NCBI RefSeq assembly: GCF_008122205.1
Contig: NZ_PHNJ01000012.1
Span: 1 to 64,000, forward strand
Length of the DNA stretch: 64,000 nt
Direction of reading: 5' to 3'
DNA from: Natronococcus pandeyae
GTDB taxonomy: Archaea; Halobacteriota; Halobacteria; Halobacteriales; Natrialbaceae
In this document: in pieces, positions 1 to 7,477 of the stretch
Position numbering within the stretch: the first letter of the stretch is position 1
Layout of the letters: each line of letters opens with the position of its first letter
Notes under the pieces: model-generated
Databases searched by the model: none
Told to the model about the DNA's origin: nothing
What the model saw: only the letters and a program-made list of their open reading frames with translations
Translations under genes and position numbers: made by a program

Positions 1-379
1 GTCGATGAGAACGACGAAATCGACGAAGAACCCGTCGATGACAACGATGTCGACGAGGAGGAGCCGGTTGACGAAGAGGAACCGGTTGACGAAGAGGCCA
101 CCGTCCACGACGGACCGATCGACGTGACCATCGAGCAGGCAACCGTCGTAGACCTCACCGAGCACGTCGAGGAGGAACCGGTTGACGAGGAGCCTGTCGA
201 TGAGAACGACGAGATAGAGGAGGAACCAGTCGATGAGGAAGAACCGGTTGACGACGAGGAACCGGTCGATGAGGAGGAGCCGGTTGACGAAGAGGACCCC
301 GTCGATGAGAACGACGAAATCGACGAAGAACCCGTCGATGACAACGATGTCGACGAGGAGGAGCCGGTTGACGAAGAGG
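1..379 (+). repeat. 79-bp perfect direct repeat, period 300 bp
   Basis: Bases 1-79 are identical to bases 301-379, and the first copy may extend upstream of the window. Both copies lie in frame in the acidic repeat gene and encode VDENDEIDEEPVDDNDVDEE plus the next EPVDEE unit. The identity holds at synonymous positions, unlike the looser EEPVDE units around it, which points to recent duplication or gene conversion. Confidence 0.9.
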
Positions 380-690
380 GACTGCAGGTAACGATCGAAC
401 AGGCGACTGTCTTCGTCTTCGTCGAGGGCGTCGAAGAACCGGTTGACGAGGAACCGGTTGACGAGGAGCCGGTTGACGAGGAAGAGCCGGTCGACGAGGA
501 GCCGGTCGATGAGGAAGAGCCGGTTGACGAGGAAGAGCCGGTTGACGAGGAAGAGCCGGTCGATGAAGAAGAACCAGAGGAACCCGAGGAACCTGAAGAA
601 CCTGAAGAGCCCGAGGAGCCGGTCGATGAGGAGGAACCGGCTGACGAAAACGACCAGGGAGCAGTGACCCAGACGTCGTGTAAGTGCTAA
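1..690 (+). CDS. Acidic repeat protein, 5' end outside the window
   Basis: The reading frame is open from base 1 without a convincing start, so the gene begins upstream and only its last 229 codons are here. The protein is almost entirely Glu, Asp, Pro and Val, built from the hexapeptide EEPVDE and variants, with a short EEPEEP run near the end. Two copies of the segment VTIEQATV, each followed by a short hydrophobic stretch, start at bases 124 and 388 and break the acidic run; they look like beta-strands. The C-terminus is TQTSCKC. No catalytic domain is visible. Such low-complexity acidic proteins in haloarchaea are often secreted or cell-surface linkers, but the missing N-terminus means a signal peptide cannot be checked. 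A GTG at 124 is a possible internal start, but the repeat continues upstream of it in frame. Confidence 0.7.
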   Translation, partial: VDENDEIDEEPVDDNDVDEEEPVDEEEPVDEEATVHDGPIDVTIEQATVVDLTEHVEEEPVDEEPVDENDEIEEEPVDEEEPVDDEEPVDEEEPVDEEDPVDENDEIDEEPVDDNDVDEEEPVDEEGLQVTIEQATVFVFVEGVEEPVDEEPVDEEPVDEEEPVDEEPVDEEEPVDEEEPVDEEEPVDEEEPEEPEEPEEPEEPEEPVDEEEPADENDQGAVTQTSCKC

Positions 691-935
691 CGCCCACACG
701 TCGTCGTACCTCGCCCCTGATTCATTTTTCGTCGAATCGACCCGGTAACGACAGCCGTCGAGCCGTTTCGTGAAGTCAACGAGAGGAGTGACGAGCGCTC
801 GAGCGCAAAGAACCTCATCACCGAATACTGCCGATCCCCCGGATGTCAACGAGATACTCTGTCGGTGAGAGAATTATGTGGCAGCAATTGCCGGGCACAG
901 ACACCGTTATGTGTGTCGAGTTCACACAGCCGACA

Positions 936-1133
936 ATGAACGCACGGGTACGAAAACCGACGATGCGGGTATGCGAGGAGTGTGAACGAGCTGAACGGTG
1001 GGACGAGGACCTCGAGGCGTGGCAACTCGTCCGCGAAGACGGAGAGCGACTGACCGGAAATCCCCACTGCATTCACGAGTGGGATATCAACGGCGCCTTC
1101 AATCCGATGACGGGAACGATCAACGGCGCGTAG
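936..1133 (+). CDS. HEWD family small protein
   Basis: A 65-residue protein beginning MNARVRKPTMRVCEECERAE. It has a CEEC knuckle near the N-terminus and CIHEWD towards the C-terminus, so a small zinc-binding fold is likely (two Cys in CxxC, one Cys and a His in the second motif). I recognise it as the haloarchaeal family named after the His-Glu-Trp-Asp motif; its function is unknown. The frame is open upstream to an ATG at 843, but the residues between lack the family look. The ATG at 936 places an AT-rich GTTATGTG element about 26 bases upstream, as expected for a leaderless haloarchaeal message. It stands alone between the acidic repeat gene and cutA. Confidence 0.75.
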   Translation: MNARVRKPTMRVCEECERAERWDEDLEAWQLVREDGERLTGNPHCIHEWDINGAFNPMTGTINGA

Positions 1134-1223
1134 CCGCCGTTTGCTACTGCAGTTCTTTTCGCAATCTCGGAGAGGGACGACGATTCGACTAGCCTTTTGA
1201 CGGCGTCCGCCGTACCAGCGAGT

Positions 1224-1526
1224 ATGCCGACCGTCTACGTTACAGCACCGCCGGAGGAAGCGCAGACGATCGCCGAAACGCTGGTCGAGGAGCGACTGGC
1301 AGCCTGCGTCAACCGGTTGTCGACGACCTCTACGTACCGGTGGGACGGCGAGATCCACCACGACGACGAGGCGGTACTGCTCGCCAAGACGACCGACGAC
1401 AGCTACGACGATCTCGTTTCCCGCGTTCGAGAGATTCATCCCTACGACGTGCCCTGCATCGAGCGGTTCGACGAAGCGCACGTCCTCGAGTCGTTCGCGG
1501 ACTGGCGAGCTGAGAGCGTAGACTGA
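1224..1526 (+). CDS. cutA: Divalent-cation tolerance protein CutA
   Basis: A 100-residue protein of normal CutA length. Recognisable family features are the N-terminal strand MPTVYVTAPP, the helix ending in LVEERLAACVNRL, the YRWDGEIHHDDEAVLLAKT strand pair, and the C-terminal HPYDVPCIERF, which matches the conserved HPYevP segment. CutA forms trimers of ferredoxin-like subunits and binds Cu(II) in vitro; its physiological role is uncertain. A TTG at 1197 is in frame, but the ATG at 1224 gives the standard N-terminus. It is followed 118 bp later by rpl11 on the same strand, with a separate promoter between them. Confidence 0.9.
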   Translation: MPTVYVTAPPEEAQTIAETLVEERLAACVNRLSTTSTYRWDGEIHHDDEAVLLAKTTDDSYDDLVSRVREIHPYDVPCIERFDEAHVLESFADWRAESVD

Positions 1527-1612
1527 CGTTCGAAACGGCCGGCTAGTCGGCGGCTGTCGCGTCCCGAGTCGCACGTGAGTCTGTGACAGGCGGTGACTGC
1601 CCGAAAAAGCAA

Positions 1613-1623
1613 TCCTTAAAACT
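1613..1623 (+). promoter_or_regulatory. Promoter of rpl11
   Basis: The AT-rich element CCTTAAAACTC follows a purine-rich BRE-like CCGAAAAAGC. Its centre lies about 27 bases before the rpl11 ATG, so the transcript should start at or within a base or two of the start codon (leaderless). Confidence 0.6.
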
Positions 1624-1644
1624 CGCGCACGGGTTGTGACGGGT

Positions 1645-2121
1645 ATGGCTGGAACCATCGAAGTGCTCGTTCCGGGTGGGCAGGCCAACCCTGGCCCACC
1701 GCTCGGTCCCGAGCTCGGACCGACTCCCGTCGACGTACAGGCGGTCGTGCAGGAAATCAACGACCAGACCGAAGCGTTCGACGGCACTGAAGTCCCCGTC
1801 ACCGTCGACTACGACGACGACGGCTCCTTCGAGATCGACGTCGGTGTCCCACCGACGGCGGCGCTCGTCAAGGACGAAGCCGGATTCGAAACCGGCAGCG
1901 GCGAACCCCAGAAGGATTTCGTCGCGGACCTCTCCGTCGAACAGGTCAAGAAGATCGCCGAGCAGAAACACCCGGACCTGCTCGCCTACGACACCAAAAA
2001 CGCCGCGAAGGAAGTCGTCGGTACCTGCGCCTCGATGGGCGTCACCATCGAGGGCGACGACGCTCGCGAGTTCAAGGAGAAGGTCGACGACGGCGAGTAC
2101 GACGACGCGCTGGCCGCATAA
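1645..2121 (+). CDS. rpl11: 50S ribosomal protein L11
   Basis: A 158-residue archaeal L11. The N-terminal domain has the hallmark GGQANPGPPLGPELGP followed by VDVQAVVQEIN, and the C-terminal RNA-binding domain contains KKIAEQKHPDLLAYD and VVGTCASMGVTIEG. It binds the GTPase-associated region of 23S rRNA at the base of the stalk. A GTG at 1636 is possible, but the ATG at 1645 gives the family N-terminus MAGTIEVLVPGG and fits the promoter spacing. In this genome rpl11 is separated from rpl1-rpl10-rpl12 by about 6.6 kb of minus-strand genes. Confidence 0.97.
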   Translation: MAGTIEVLVPGGQANPGPPLGPELGPTPVDVQAVVQEINDQTEAFDGTEVPVTVDYDDDGSFEIDVGVPPTAALVKDEAGFETGSGEPQKDFVADLSVEQVKKIAEQKHPDLLAYDTKNAAKEVVGTCASMGVTIEGDDAREFKEKVDDGEYDDALAA

Positions 2122-2129
2122 GACCTCAG

Positions 2130-2141
2130 ATTTTCGTTTTC
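2130..2141 (+). terminator. T-rich terminator after rpl11
   Basis: Just past the rpl11 stop the sequence ATTTTCGTTTTC provides two T4 runs within 12 bases. This is the usual archaeal intrinsic termination signal. A GCGGCGA/TCGCCGC inverted repeat follows at 2162-2192 without a T-run and is less likely to be the terminator. Confidence 0.5.
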
Positions 2142-2228
2142 GAGACGACTAACGACCGACAGCGGCGAGCAACGAGCGCTGCGTGTCGCCGCGGGACACT
2201 GTTCTCACTCGAGGGAGCCGCCCCACCC

Positions 2229-3143
2229 TCAACAGCGTCGGGCTAACACGTCCAGATTGTGCGCGACGAAGACGAGTTCGCTACCCTCGAGCTCGCCGCG
2301 CCGCCGCTCGAGCCACCGCTGCCGGTCGGCGGAATCGAGGGCTGGTTCCGGAAGTGCCGCGAGCGCGTCGTCGATCGTCTCGAGCAGGTGCTCGAGAAAC
2401 ACCCGTTCCTCGGCGGGATAGCGCCCGTCCCGCGGACGGACGATCCAGTCCGAGCCGCCGGCCTCGAGGACGTCCCAGCCAGCCCCGGGCAGCTGCGTCA
2501 GGAGTCTGCGACCGACGCGACTGCCGCCCCCGGGCCGCACGTCGTCCATATGTCGATGATACTCCCGCTCGAGTCGGTCATCGATTGGATCTCGCGGGGC
2601 GAACGTCGTCCCGCCGTCGAACGTGATCGGGGCGTAGAGCACTCCGTCCGGTACGAGCAACTCTTCGAGATCCGGAATCGCCTCCTCGAGCGAGACGATG
2701 TCGAGAAACGCCGCTGCGATCACCGCGTCCGCCGTGTCTTCGATCGCGAACGCGTCGGCGACTTCGAGCGTGATCTCGAGGCGCCGCTCCCCGGAGTGGG
2801 CGACGAACGTCGTCCGCGCCGAGTGTTCTCCCTCGTCATCGGAACCAGTGCCGAGTCGGTCGACCTCGTACCCGTTCGCCCGCAGCCACTCGGGGACACG
2901 CTCGCGTGCGCGCTCGATACTGACCTGATCTCGGTCGACGGCGCGGTAGACGACGTCTGCGGGGAGCCGGTCCCACGCTGCGAGCCGAGCGATCATGGCA
3001 CCGACGCCCGCCCCGAGTTCGACGATCCGGACCGGAGCCGAACGGGCCGCGAGGATCGCCTCGAACCGCTCGAGGACTCGCCGATTCAGCGCACGGTCGT
3101 CGACGGTCCGCTTGGCCTCGAGGTACGCTCGATGGTCGGTCAC
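2229..3143 (-). CDS. Class I SAM-dependent methyltransferase
   Basis: A 304-residue protein. The N-terminal half carries the SAM-binding motif I RIVELGAGVGAMIARL, an acidic residue in YRAVDRDQ after strand 2, and a motif resembling the post-II region in DAVIAAAFLDIVSL. The substrate is not evident; the family also includes small-molecule and sugar methylases. I chose the GTG at 3143 because it overlaps the stop of the glycosyltransferase upstream as GTGA, a common coupling arrangement here, and gives the N-terminus MTDHRAYLEAKRTVDD. Reading on past it gives only Arg-rich out-of-frame translation of the glycosyltransferase gene. It is the last gene of a run that includes a pterin-synthase homologue and a GT4 glycosyltransferase. 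Confidence 0.85.
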   Translation of the reverse strand: MTDHRAYLEAKRTVDDRALNRRVLERFEAILAARSAPVRIVELGAGVGAMIARLAAWDRLPADVVYRAVDRDQVSIERARERVPEWLRANGYEVDRLGTGSDDEGEHSARTTFVAHSGERRLEITLEVADAFAIEDTADAVIAAAFLDIVSLEEAIPDLEELLVPDGVLYAPITFDGGTTFAPRDPIDDRLEREYHRHMDDVRPGGGSRVGRRLLTQLPGAGWDVLEAGGSDWIVRPRDGRYPAEERVFLEHLLETIDDALAALPEPALDSADRQRWLERRRGELEGSELVFVAHNLDVLARRC

Positions 3144-4219
3144 GTCTCCGCACCTCCGTCCTCGGCTCGCTGCGTCTCGAACCCTCGCTCGAGGCCGTCC
3201 CGGAGAAACGATCGAACCGTGGTCATCGTCTCGTCCCACGAGGGGTGCGCGGCTGCGGTCTCGAGCGCAGTGGCCCCCAGGGTAGCCAGTCGTTCGCGAT
3301 CGTCGTCGACTTCGGCGACGAGGTCGGCGAGACGCGCCGGATCCTCCGGTTCGACGAGGAACCCGTTCTCGCCGTCCGCGACGAACTCGCTCGCGCCGCC
3401 GACGCGGCTGGCGATCGGGACGGTGCCGTACTCCATCCCCTCGAGGTAGACCATCCCGAACCCCTCCTGTCGGGAGGGGACGGCGAGCACGTGCGATCGC
3501 TCGTACACGGTCTCGAGGGCGTCGTCCGGGACGCGCCCGGTGAACTCGACCCGATCCGTGATCTCGAGCGCTTCCGCACGGTCCCGGGCCCGGATCGCGT
3601 ACGCCGGGTCGACCTCGTGGCTCCCGACGACCGTCAGCTGCCACGCCCGGTCGAGCTGTGCGAGCCCCTCGAGCAGCGTGCAGACTCCCTTTCGGGGAAC
3701 GAGGCTGCCGACGAACGCGATCCGGAGCGGATCGTCCAGCGCGCGTTCCTCGACGGTCGACGGCGCGACCGCAGGACCCTCGTGTCGGCCGGCGGGAGGC
3801 GCGACCGTCGTCGGGATCGTCGCGAGCGCTGTCGTCCGATCACGGGTGTCCTCGCTTGTACAGACGGCCGCGTCGACCGACTCGAGATACCGGCGTTCGG
3901 CCGTGCGAACCCGTGACCGATCGGGCACCGTCGGATCGTCAGAGCGCAAGTTGTGGACGATCGCGACGACGGTGGCCGGCTGTTCGAGCTGGCGGTTGTG
4001 TTCGACGAGCGTTGCGTGGCAGAGTTCGTCCTGCAGCAGAACGTCGAACGGGCGATCGAGCCGCGATCGGATGGATTCGTCGAACTGAGACGCCGCTGAC
4101 AGCGAGATCACGTCGACGTCGTCGCCTCGCTCTTCGAACGCGCTCACGAGGTACCGATCGTATCGATAGCCGCCTGACGTCCGGTCGAGCGGGCCGTCGA
4201 CGACGAGTCCGACGTGCAT
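3140..4219 (-). CDS. GT4 family glycosyltransferase
   Basis: A 359-residue GT-B fold protein. The N-terminal domain begins MHVGLVVDGPLDRTSGGYRY, with the Gly-rich loop of this family. The C-terminal nucleotide-sugar domain shows RIAFVGSLVPRKGVCTLLEG and VEFTGRVPDD. The acidic donor-binding loop SRQEGFGMVYLEGMEYGTVP matches the family EX7E motif (Glu-x7-Glu), and VGGASEFVADGENGFLVEP follows. It should transfer a sugar from a nucleotide donor to an unknown acceptor. The ATG at 4219 sits one base beyond the stop of the pterin-synthase homologue. The 3' end overlaps the methyltransferase start by 4 bp, so the three genes are almost certainly cotranscribed. Confidence 0.9.
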   Translation of the reverse strand: MHVGLVVDGPLDRTSGGYRYDRYLVSAFEERGDDVDVISLSAASQFDESIRSRLDRPFDVLLQDELCHATLVEHNRQLEQPATVVAIVHNLRSDDPTVPDRSRVRTAERRYLESVDAAVCTSEDTRDRTTALATIPTTVAPPAGRHEGPAVAPSTVEERALDDPLRIAFVGSLVPRKGVCTLLEGLAQLDRAWQLTVVGSHEVDPAYAIRARDRAEALEITDRVEFTGRVPDDALETVYERSHVLAVPSRQEGFGMVYLEGMEYGTVPIASRVGGASEFVADGENGFLVEPEDPARLADLVAEVDDDRERLATLGATALETAAAHPSWDETMTTVRSFLRDGLERGFETQRAEDGGAET

Positions 4220-4220
4220 C

Positions 4221-4598
4221 TTAGAGTTCCCGCTGGTGGGCGACGCGGGCGACGTCGTCCTCCTCGATCTCGATTCGGAGTTCGGTCGCGGTGTCGGGCT
4301 CGAGACGCTCGAGCAGGCGATCACCGAAGACGCGGGCGAACCGTTCGGCGCTCGGGTTCGCCCCCTCGAACGCGGGCAGGTCGTTGAGCAACCGGTCGCG
4401 GTAGTGGTCGGCGAGGGCGTCCATCGCCGCGTTCAGCTCGTCGATGTCGACGAGATACTCGAACGCGTCCAGTTCCGGTCCCCGGAAGGTGGCCTCGACG
4501 GTGAAGTGATGAGAGTGTGGCGTCCCTTCGGGACCGGGATCGGGGACCGTCAGATAGTGCTGGGCGACGAGAGACCGGGCGACCGAGACGGCGTACAT
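4221..4598 (-). CDS. 6-pyruvoyl-tetrahydropterin synthase / QueD homologue
   Basis: A 125-residue T-fold protein. The N-terminal helix region SLVAQHYL supplies the first zinc-ligand His, and HSHHFTVEATFRG matches the conserved HGHxY-type motif carrying the other two. The C-terminal part NPSAERFARVFGDRL corresponds to the PTxExxA segment. Family members convert dihydroneopterin triphosphate to 6-pyruvoyl- or 6-carboxy-tetrahydropterin. The catalytic Cys found in many QueD proteins is not present in the expected place, since the helix reads SVARSLVAQH, so the reaction may differ. The ATG at 4598 gives the usual length. It lies upstream of, and is tightly packed with, a glycosyltransferase and a methyltransferase, an unusual setting for queuosine or folate synthesis. 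Confidence 0.8.
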   Translation of the reverse strand: MYAVSVARSLVAQHYLTVPDPGPEGTPHSHHFTVEATFRGPELDAFEYLVDIDELNAAMDALADHYRDRLLNDLPAFEGANPSAERFARVFGDRLLERLEPDTATELRIEIEEDDVARVAHQREL

Positions 4599-4678
4599 AA
4601 TCCAGTCTACGACGGCATCCGTGTAAACTGCTCTGCCGGCTGGCACTCGATGTGAGTCGCGCGGAAAAACGAAGACCG

Positions 4679-4855
4679 CTACTCGAATCGGAGGACGCGC
4701 GTCCACTCGTGTCCGCACTCGTCACAGGTCAACGCCACCGTCACCTCGTCGTTCCGGCGCTGCTTTTCCATCTGGCCTGCCGTTCCGGTCTCACAGTTCG
4801 GACACTGAGTTTTTATTTCCTCTTCCATACCCTGCTCTGGACACTCATCGTTCAT
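4679..4855 (-). CDS. 58-residue TFIIS/TFS-like zinc ribbon
   Basis: A short gene found by reading the minus strand. The protein starts MNDECPEQG and then reads TQCPNCETGTAGQMEKQ RRNDEVTVALTC DECGHEWTRVLRFE. Two CxxC knuckles (CPNC and CDEC) are separated by a beta-hairpin that contains Asp-Glu, and the end GHEWTRV resembles the GHTWR end of transcript-cleavage factor TFS and of RPB9/RPC11 zinc ribbons. In TFS the hairpin Asp-Glu pair is catalytic in transcript cleavage. There is no room for the N-terminal ribbon of a full TFS. A second in-frame ATG at 4828 would give 49 residues. I prefer 4855 because an AT-rich TTAGTAAT lies about 25 bases upstream, as for a leaderless transcript. Known small haloarchaeal zinc ribbons of this type exist. 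Confidence 0.7.
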   Translation of the reverse strand: MNDECPEQGMEEEIKTQCPNCETGTAGQMEKQRRNDEVTVALTCDECGHEWTRVLRFE

Positions 4856-4960
4856 CAATGACTGGCTTGCACATTACTAAGTCGTGAGAAGCCAACTGTT
4901 GGGACTCGAGACGAGTTCGATCCGTAGAAGGTCAGCGACAGCGAGGATGTCGGCTTGTTA

Positions 4961-5311
4961 TTACTCCTCGCCGATCGAGATGTCGGAGAGCGTGATTTCG
5001 ACGTCCTCGACGGTAATATCGAGCTGACAGACGTAGTAGGTCGTGTCACCGTAGTCGACGGTCAGCCCGTCAGTCTGGATCGACAGCGAATCGACGGTGT
5101 GTGTTCGCTCTTCGATCGTTACCGAGGGGAGTCCGTCCCCCGTAATTTCAGCGCCGTCGATATGATACTCGTTGTCCTCGATTTCGATGTCGACGTCGCC
5201 GATCTTCTCGACGTCCGTTTCGCCGTCGTCGGCGACTGCTGTCGCCGATAGTCCGCCGAGACAGACGGCGATGACGAGTGCAACTGTGACGATTTGTGTA
5301 CCTGATCGCAT
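4961..5311 (-). CDS. Secreted small acidic protein, unknown function
   Basis: A 116-residue protein with a clear Sec-type signal: MRSGTQIVTV, a hydrophobic core VALVIAVCLGGLSA and a cleavage site near ATAVADD. The mature part of about 90 residues is a regular alternation of short beta-strand-like segments (VDIEIEDNEYHIDGAEITG, VTIEERTHTVDSLSIQTDG, LTVDYGDTTYYVCQLDITVED) and contains one Cys. The regular spacing suggests a small beta-solenoid or sandwich. I recognise no family. The ATG at 5311 is chosen because it starts the signal peptide. It is separated by more than 100 bp from both neighbours and is probably transcribed alone. Confidence 0.75.
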   Translation of the reverse strand: MRSGTQIVTVALVIAVCLGGLSATAVADDGETDVEKIGDVDIEIEDNEYHIDGAEITGDGLPSVTIEERTHTVDSLSIQTDGLTVDYGDTTYYVCQLDITVEDVEITLSDISIGEE

Positions 5312-5525
5312 ACAAGTATCAAATTGGCACAAACTCATTGACTGAATGGTTTGCACTATCAAGGGTATAACACCGATATCGAACGACCGTGCTCATACCG
5401 TCGGAGAGAACTATTCGAAGGTCGGTCGCTCAAACTCGGTCGTCACCACCAGTAACGACCGGAATTTCGTGACCAACCTCTCACTGACTTCTGTCCGACA
5501 GTACAGGCGCGCGGACGCCGACCGC

Positions 5526-6539
5526 TCACTCGTAGGTCAACAGTACCTGCACCGCCTCGCCGGGACTCGTCTCGAGCAGGTCGTACGCCTCGCCAGCGTC
5601 CTCGAGTGGAAATTCGTGCGTGTACAGGGATGAGAGATCGAGGCGCTGTAGCCGGTTCCAGACCGTCTCGTGGCGGCGCTCGCGGCTCCACCGACCGGAG
5701 AGGCGAGGGGCGATCGTACTCACCTGGCTGCTCCGGATGTCGATCCGGTCGCGGTGGAAGCGACCGCCGAGGTCGACCGTCGCCGACTTCGTCCCGTACC
5801 ACGACCCGACGAGGACGCGTCCGTCGAAACCGGTCGTCGCGACGGCGTCGTCGAGCGCGTCCGGGTCACCGGAGAGTTCGTAGGTGAGATCCGCCCGCGA
5901 CCCGGCGACGTCCTCGAACTTCGAGTCGACGTCGATCTCGTCCGGATCGAGCGACCGGTCGGCGCCGACCGTCTCGGAGAGTCGACGCCGCTGCTCGTAC
6001 CGGTCGAACGTGACGAGCGTCTCGAGGGGTGCGTCGTCGAGCAGTGCGGTCGTCAGGAGACCGACGATCCCCTGGCCGAGGACGGCGACACGTTCACCGA
6101 GCAGCGGTTGTCCGTCCAGGAGGAACGTGACCGCCGTCTCGAGCGTGGCGAAGAGCGCGGCCTCCCGAAGCGAAACCGCGTCCGGAATCTCCAGCAGATC
6201 GGCGGGTTGGGCGAGAAAGTGGCTCTCGTGTGGGTGGTACGCGAAGACTCGTCGCCCGAGCCAGTCGTCTTCGACGTTCTCACCGACGGCGGTCACCTCG
6301 CCGACCGCGGCGTAGCCGTACGAGAGCGGATAGGAGAGGTCGCCCTCGAGCGCCTCGAGTTCGGCATCCGCGGTGAGGTCGCCGGGTGCCTCGCCCCGAT
6401 AGAGGAGTCCCTCGGTGCCGGCGCTGATCGCGGAGACTGTCGTCCGAACCCGTACGTCGTCCGGGCCGGGTTCGGGGACGGGACGCGTCCGGACCGCAAC
6501 CGTCCGCGGCGCGGTAAACGAGAGCGTACGCGCGTTCAT
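5526..6539 (-). CDS. Medium-chain dehydrogenase (MDR), BchC-like
   Basis: A 337-residue MDR superfamily protein starting MNARTLSFTAPRTVAVR. The N-terminal GroES-like domain has SAISAGTEGLLYRGE where zinc alcohol dehydrogenases have the catalytic Cys, and I see no structural four-Cys loop, so it is probably zinc-free like the BchC-type dehydrogenases. The Rossmann domain shows RVAVLGQGIVGLLTTALL, followed by an acidic TFDRYEQRR, suggesting NAD(H). The substrate is unknown. The frame is open further upstream to a GTG at 6719 that overlaps the stop of the phosphatidyltransferase gene, but the intervening codons (ACA, CAA, CTT, TTT) are unlike the gene body. I take the ATG at 6539. Confidence 0.82.
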   Translation of the reverse strand: MNARTLSFTAPRTVAVRTRPVPEPGPDDVRVRTTVSAISAGTEGLLYRGEAPGDLTADAELEALEGDLSYPLSYGYAAVGEVTAVGENVEDDWLGRRVFAYHPHESHFLAQPADLLEIPDAVSLREAALFATLETAVTFLLDGQPLLGERVAVLGQGIVGLLTTALLDDAPLETLVTFDRYEQRRRLSETVGADRSLDPDEIDVDSKFEDVAGSRADLTYELSGDPDALDDAVATTGFDGRVLVGSWYGTKSATVDLGGRFHRDRIDIRSSQVSTIAPRLSGRWSRERRHETVWNRLQRLDLSSLYTHEFPLEDAGEAYDLLETSPGEAVQVLLTYE

Positions 6540-6715
6540 CGTCGGTGTCCTCGTCGTCCGTCTCGGAGCGCCTGTGTGCGACCGGAATCGATCACGTTGA
6601 AGATACGTTCGATCGGAAAACACTTGACCGTTTGTACGAGGATCGAACGCGGCGTCGTCCAGCGGTGCGACCGCCGCGAGTACACGTCGTAATCGGCGCC
6701 GCAACTCACCGGGAT

Positions 6716-7477
6716 TCACCTCGTTCCGGAGTCGCCGACGCGGCCGGTGACCGCCAGCCAGTCCCAGTAGAAGTTCACGAGAAACGGAGCCATCACGACC
6801 GTCGCGACGGTGTACGAGACGGTCGGACCGGGAATCGGAAGGAGTGCGATCCAGACGGCGACCATCGCCAGGGCGCCGAGCGGGCGTCGAAACCGGTTTG
6901 GCGGTAACTCGAGGACGGGGCGACCGCGTCGCTCGCGCCACCAGGTGCCGAGGACGAAGAGGTAGCGCGCCGCACCCACCGCGAGAAAGGCCAGCGGGGC
7001 CGCTCCGCCGGCGACGGCGACGAGACTGCCGACGAGAACGACCAGACCGTCCATCGCGACGTCGAGTCGCGCGCCCAGAGCCGTCGTCGAGTCGGTCGCC
7101 CGGGCGACGAACCCGTCGACCGCGTCGAGTCCAGCCGCGAGCGCGAAGAGGGCCGCCGGCGCCCACGCGGCGGCGGTCGGCGGCGAGGGAACGAGCACGA
7201 ACCCGGCGAGTACTGCGACTGCCCCGCCCCGTGAGAGGGTCACCCACGTCGCGAGTGTAAGTGGCTGCGGGTTCGTCCGATCTGTCGTTCGGACGAACAC
7301 CGCCGACTCGAGGGCAACGACGACCGTGACGACCGCGAGAAACGCGGTGGTCGGTCCGCCGGGCCAGGCGGCCTCGAGTGCGAGAAGCGCCGTGGCGGCC
7401 GCGATCACGCACGCAAACGTGGCGCGTCCCCACTGCAGCGTCGTGCGGCGAACTCGCCGGATAGAGCCGTCGATCAC
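6716..7477 (-). CDS. CDP-alcohol phosphatidyltransferase family membrane protein
   Basis: A 253-residue integral membrane protein with about six hydrophobic segments. The signature D-x2-D-G-x2-A-R-x8-G-x3-D-x3-D is complete in DAVDGFVARATDSTTALGARLDVAMD (residues roughly 118-143). Enzymes of this family transfer a phosphate ester from a CDP-alcohol, such as CDP-archaeol in archaea, to an alcohol acceptor such as serine, inositol phosphate or glycerol phosphate. The acceptor cannot be told from sequence. The ATG overlaps the stop of the preceding membrane protein gene as ATGA, so the two are probably translationally coupled. Confidence 0.85.
   Translation of the reverse strand: MIDGSIRRVRRTTLQWGRATFACVIAAATALLALEAAWPGGPTTAFLAVVTVVVALESAVFVRTTDRTNPQPLTLATWVTLSRGGAVAVLAGFVLVPSPPTAAAWAPAALFALAAGLDAVDGFVARATDSTTALGARLDVAMDGLVVLVGSLVAVAGGAAPLAFLAVGAARYLFVLGTWWRERRGRPVLELPPNRFRRPLGALAMVAVWIALLPIPGPTVSYTVATVVMAPFLVNFYWDWLAVTGRVGDSGTR

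Noticed and set aside
2162-2192. GCGGCGA/TCGCCGC inverted repeat after rpl11 as a terminator
   Set aside because: It has no T-run after it, while a T-rich stretch directly behind the stop codon is a better archaeal terminator.
6540-6719. An N-terminal extension of the MDR dehydrogenase to a GTG at 6719 that overlaps the upstream stop codon as GTGA
   Set aside because: The overlap is tempting, but codon use in this stretch is atypical and dehydrogenases of this type start at the equivalent of 6539. Left as a remark only.
5526-7433. A 635-codon open minus-strand frame that would fuse the MDR dehydrogenase to a long Arg-rich N-terminus
   Set aside because: The upstream part is antisense or out-of-frame translation of the CDP-alcohol phosphatidyltransferase gene; the dehydrogenase has a normal start at 6539.
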